DNA of 64,000 bases. It comes from Hornefia porci (GTDB lineage Bacteria > Bacillota > Clostridia > Peptostreptococcales > Anaerovoracaceae). The translations under genes were made by a program, and so were the position numbers. The stretch is taken from assembly GCF_001940235.1 (NCBI RefSeq), contig NZ_MJIE01000001.1, positions 2,666,001-2,730,000 of the forward strand, given 5' to 3'. The notes beneath the pieces were generated by a model. That model had not been told where the DNA came from. It saw only the letters and a program-made list of their open reading frames with translations, and searched no databases. Below, piece after piece: positions 63,388 through 64,000 of the stretch (positions are counted from its first letter, which is position 1; each line of letters starts with the position of its first letter).

Positions 63388-64000
63388 TTATTTTGTCACG
63401 TTTGGGAAACAAAGCGTAATGGAATAAAGGATTCCGTCGTTGTGAATCTCGCAGCTGCCGTTCATTTTCTCCATCATCGCGCGGATGTTGAGGACGCCGA
63501 TACGGGTGCTTTCATGACGCTCCTCGTGCCTGCTGATCGTGTTTTCAAAGGTGATGAGGGAAAAGCCGTCCTCCTCTGCGACCCTGAGTATGACGGGTCT
63601 GTCGGCGTCGGCGTATTTCAGTATGTTGGAGAGAATATTATCTGCGATTCTGCTGATGTATTCGAAGGATACCTGTGCGGTGGCCGCCGGCCAGTCTAGC
63701 TCCGCTTCAAGACGAAAGCCGTGAGAAGTAAGGTTTTCGGAGATGTCCGACAGCAGATCCTCGAAAATAATGCGGAAGGGCTCCGGATTTTCCAGATTGA
63801 CATGCTCCTCTCCGGTCACCAGGAAGCGCTCAAAAAGCTGATCGGACAACGCCTTGATCCGCTCGGTTTTTTCCAGTGCAACATGGAGATAATGATCGTG
63901 CTGCTGCTCGCTGCTGTACTTTTTCTCCACAAGAAAACCCAGATAGAGGAGCAGTGTGGTCAGAGGCGTCCGCAGGTCATGCGCCATCCGCGTGACCAGC
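63388..64000 (-). CDS. Sensor histidine kinase, C-terminal part (cut by window edge)
   Basis: About 204 residues visible and the frame is open to the window end, so the sensor part is outside. The H-box MAHDLRTPLTTLLLYLGFLV contains the phosphorylated His. The ATP domain has FEYISRIADNILSNILKYAD (N box, with DNILSN), but the usual D-x-G-x-G G1 box is not obvious: the region reads VAEEDGFSLITFENTISRHE. The C-terminal part reads STRIGVLNIRAMMEKMNGSC (G2-like). Its response regulator would be upstream. Confidence 0.9.
   Translation of the reverse strand, partial: LVTRMAHDLRTPLTTLLLYLGFLVEKKYSSEQQHDHYLHVALEKTERIKALSDQLFERFLVTGEEHVNLENPEPFRIIFEDLLSDISENLTSHGFRLEAELDWPAATAQVSFEYISRIADNILSNILKYADADRPVILRVAEEDGFSLITFENTISRHEERHESTRIGVLNIRAMMEKMNGSCEIHNDGILYSITLCFPNVTK

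Noticed and set aside
1..64000. tRNA or rRNA genes
   Set aside because: No cloverleaf, GGTTCGAATCC-type T arm or conserved rRNA segments were noticed in the intergenic regions.
1..64000. Prophage
   Set aside because: No structural, packaging or integrase genes are present; accessory DNA is limited to the hsdR edge, the AT-rich cassette and one IS.

Overview
This 64-kb window reads as chromosomal DNA of a Gram-positive anaerobe of the Clostridia type. The evidence is the set of Firmicute-style neighbourhoods: cdaA-cdaR-glmM-glmS, a TPP-riboswitch thiM-thiE-thiD-cytX unit, RecD2 next to ComF, YhaM, a UPF0340/YwlG gene, ISL3-type IS and strong AGGAGG ribosome binding sites. Most of it is GC-rich and tightly packed, with many ATGA (4-bp) gene overlaps. 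I cannot name the species from sequence alone.

Layout. 1-2614: the 3' part of a type I restriction subunit (hsdR, cut by the window edge) and a 29-codon remnant. 2647-4374: a RocB-like M20 peptidase gene with an in-frame TAA near its start. 4342-5864: a visibly AT-rich cassette flanked by an exact 24-bp direct repeat. It holds a secreted protein with a hydrophobic C-terminal half and a small membrane protein, an arrangement that resembles a bacteriocin/immunity pair. 5860-6117: a small membrane protein whose start lies in the second repeat copy. 6227-12973 (minus): a fructose operon fruR-fruK-fruA-ptsH-ptsI-gap. 13202-18268: an SDR reductase, an FHA-FtsW fusion, a class B PBP and a membrane protein. 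18404-22104 (minus): thiamin salvage genes under a TPP riboswitch. 22267-27729: YhaM, a divergent CCA-adding-enzyme relative with altered catalytic motifs, RecD2 and ComF. 27762-30410: promoter, probable cobalamin riboswitch and an MBL-fold hydrolase gene split after its ninth codon by a 1,444-bp ISL3-family element with an 8-bp target duplication. 30534-31061: ribosome hibernation factor. 31255-32817 (minus): sodium/solute symporter. 33049-38338: cdaA-cdaR-glmM-glmS. 38406-42451: S-adenosylhomocysteine hydrolase, UPF0340, a membrane protein and gltX. 43057-48162: dnaE-pfkA-flavodoxin. 48264-53166: dinB, an ABM-LUD fusion and two FAD oxidoreductases. 53336-60214: gpmI, addA, patatin and trmO. 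60375-64000 (minus): LysR regulator, NhaC antiporter and a cut-off histidine kinase.

How the genes work together. The fru operon couples fructose uptake (FruA, HPr, EI) and fructose-1-phosphate phosphorylation (FruK) to lower glycolysis (Gap). pfkA and gpmI elsewhere in the window belong to the same pathway. The cda-glm operon joins c-di-AMP signalling to UDP-GlcNAc precursor supply, while FHA-FtsW and PBP build the septal or lateral wall. ThiM, ThiE, ThiD and CytX salvage thiamin precursors.

The parts most worth a second look are the repeat-bracketed AT-rich cassette, whose excision on paper would restore a tight rocB/small-gene overlap; the riboswitch-MBL locus split by an IS; the degenerate nucleotidyltransferase beside YhaM; and two genes (SDR, dinB) whose extended -10 boxes sit exactly six bases before ATG, predicting leaderless mRNAs.
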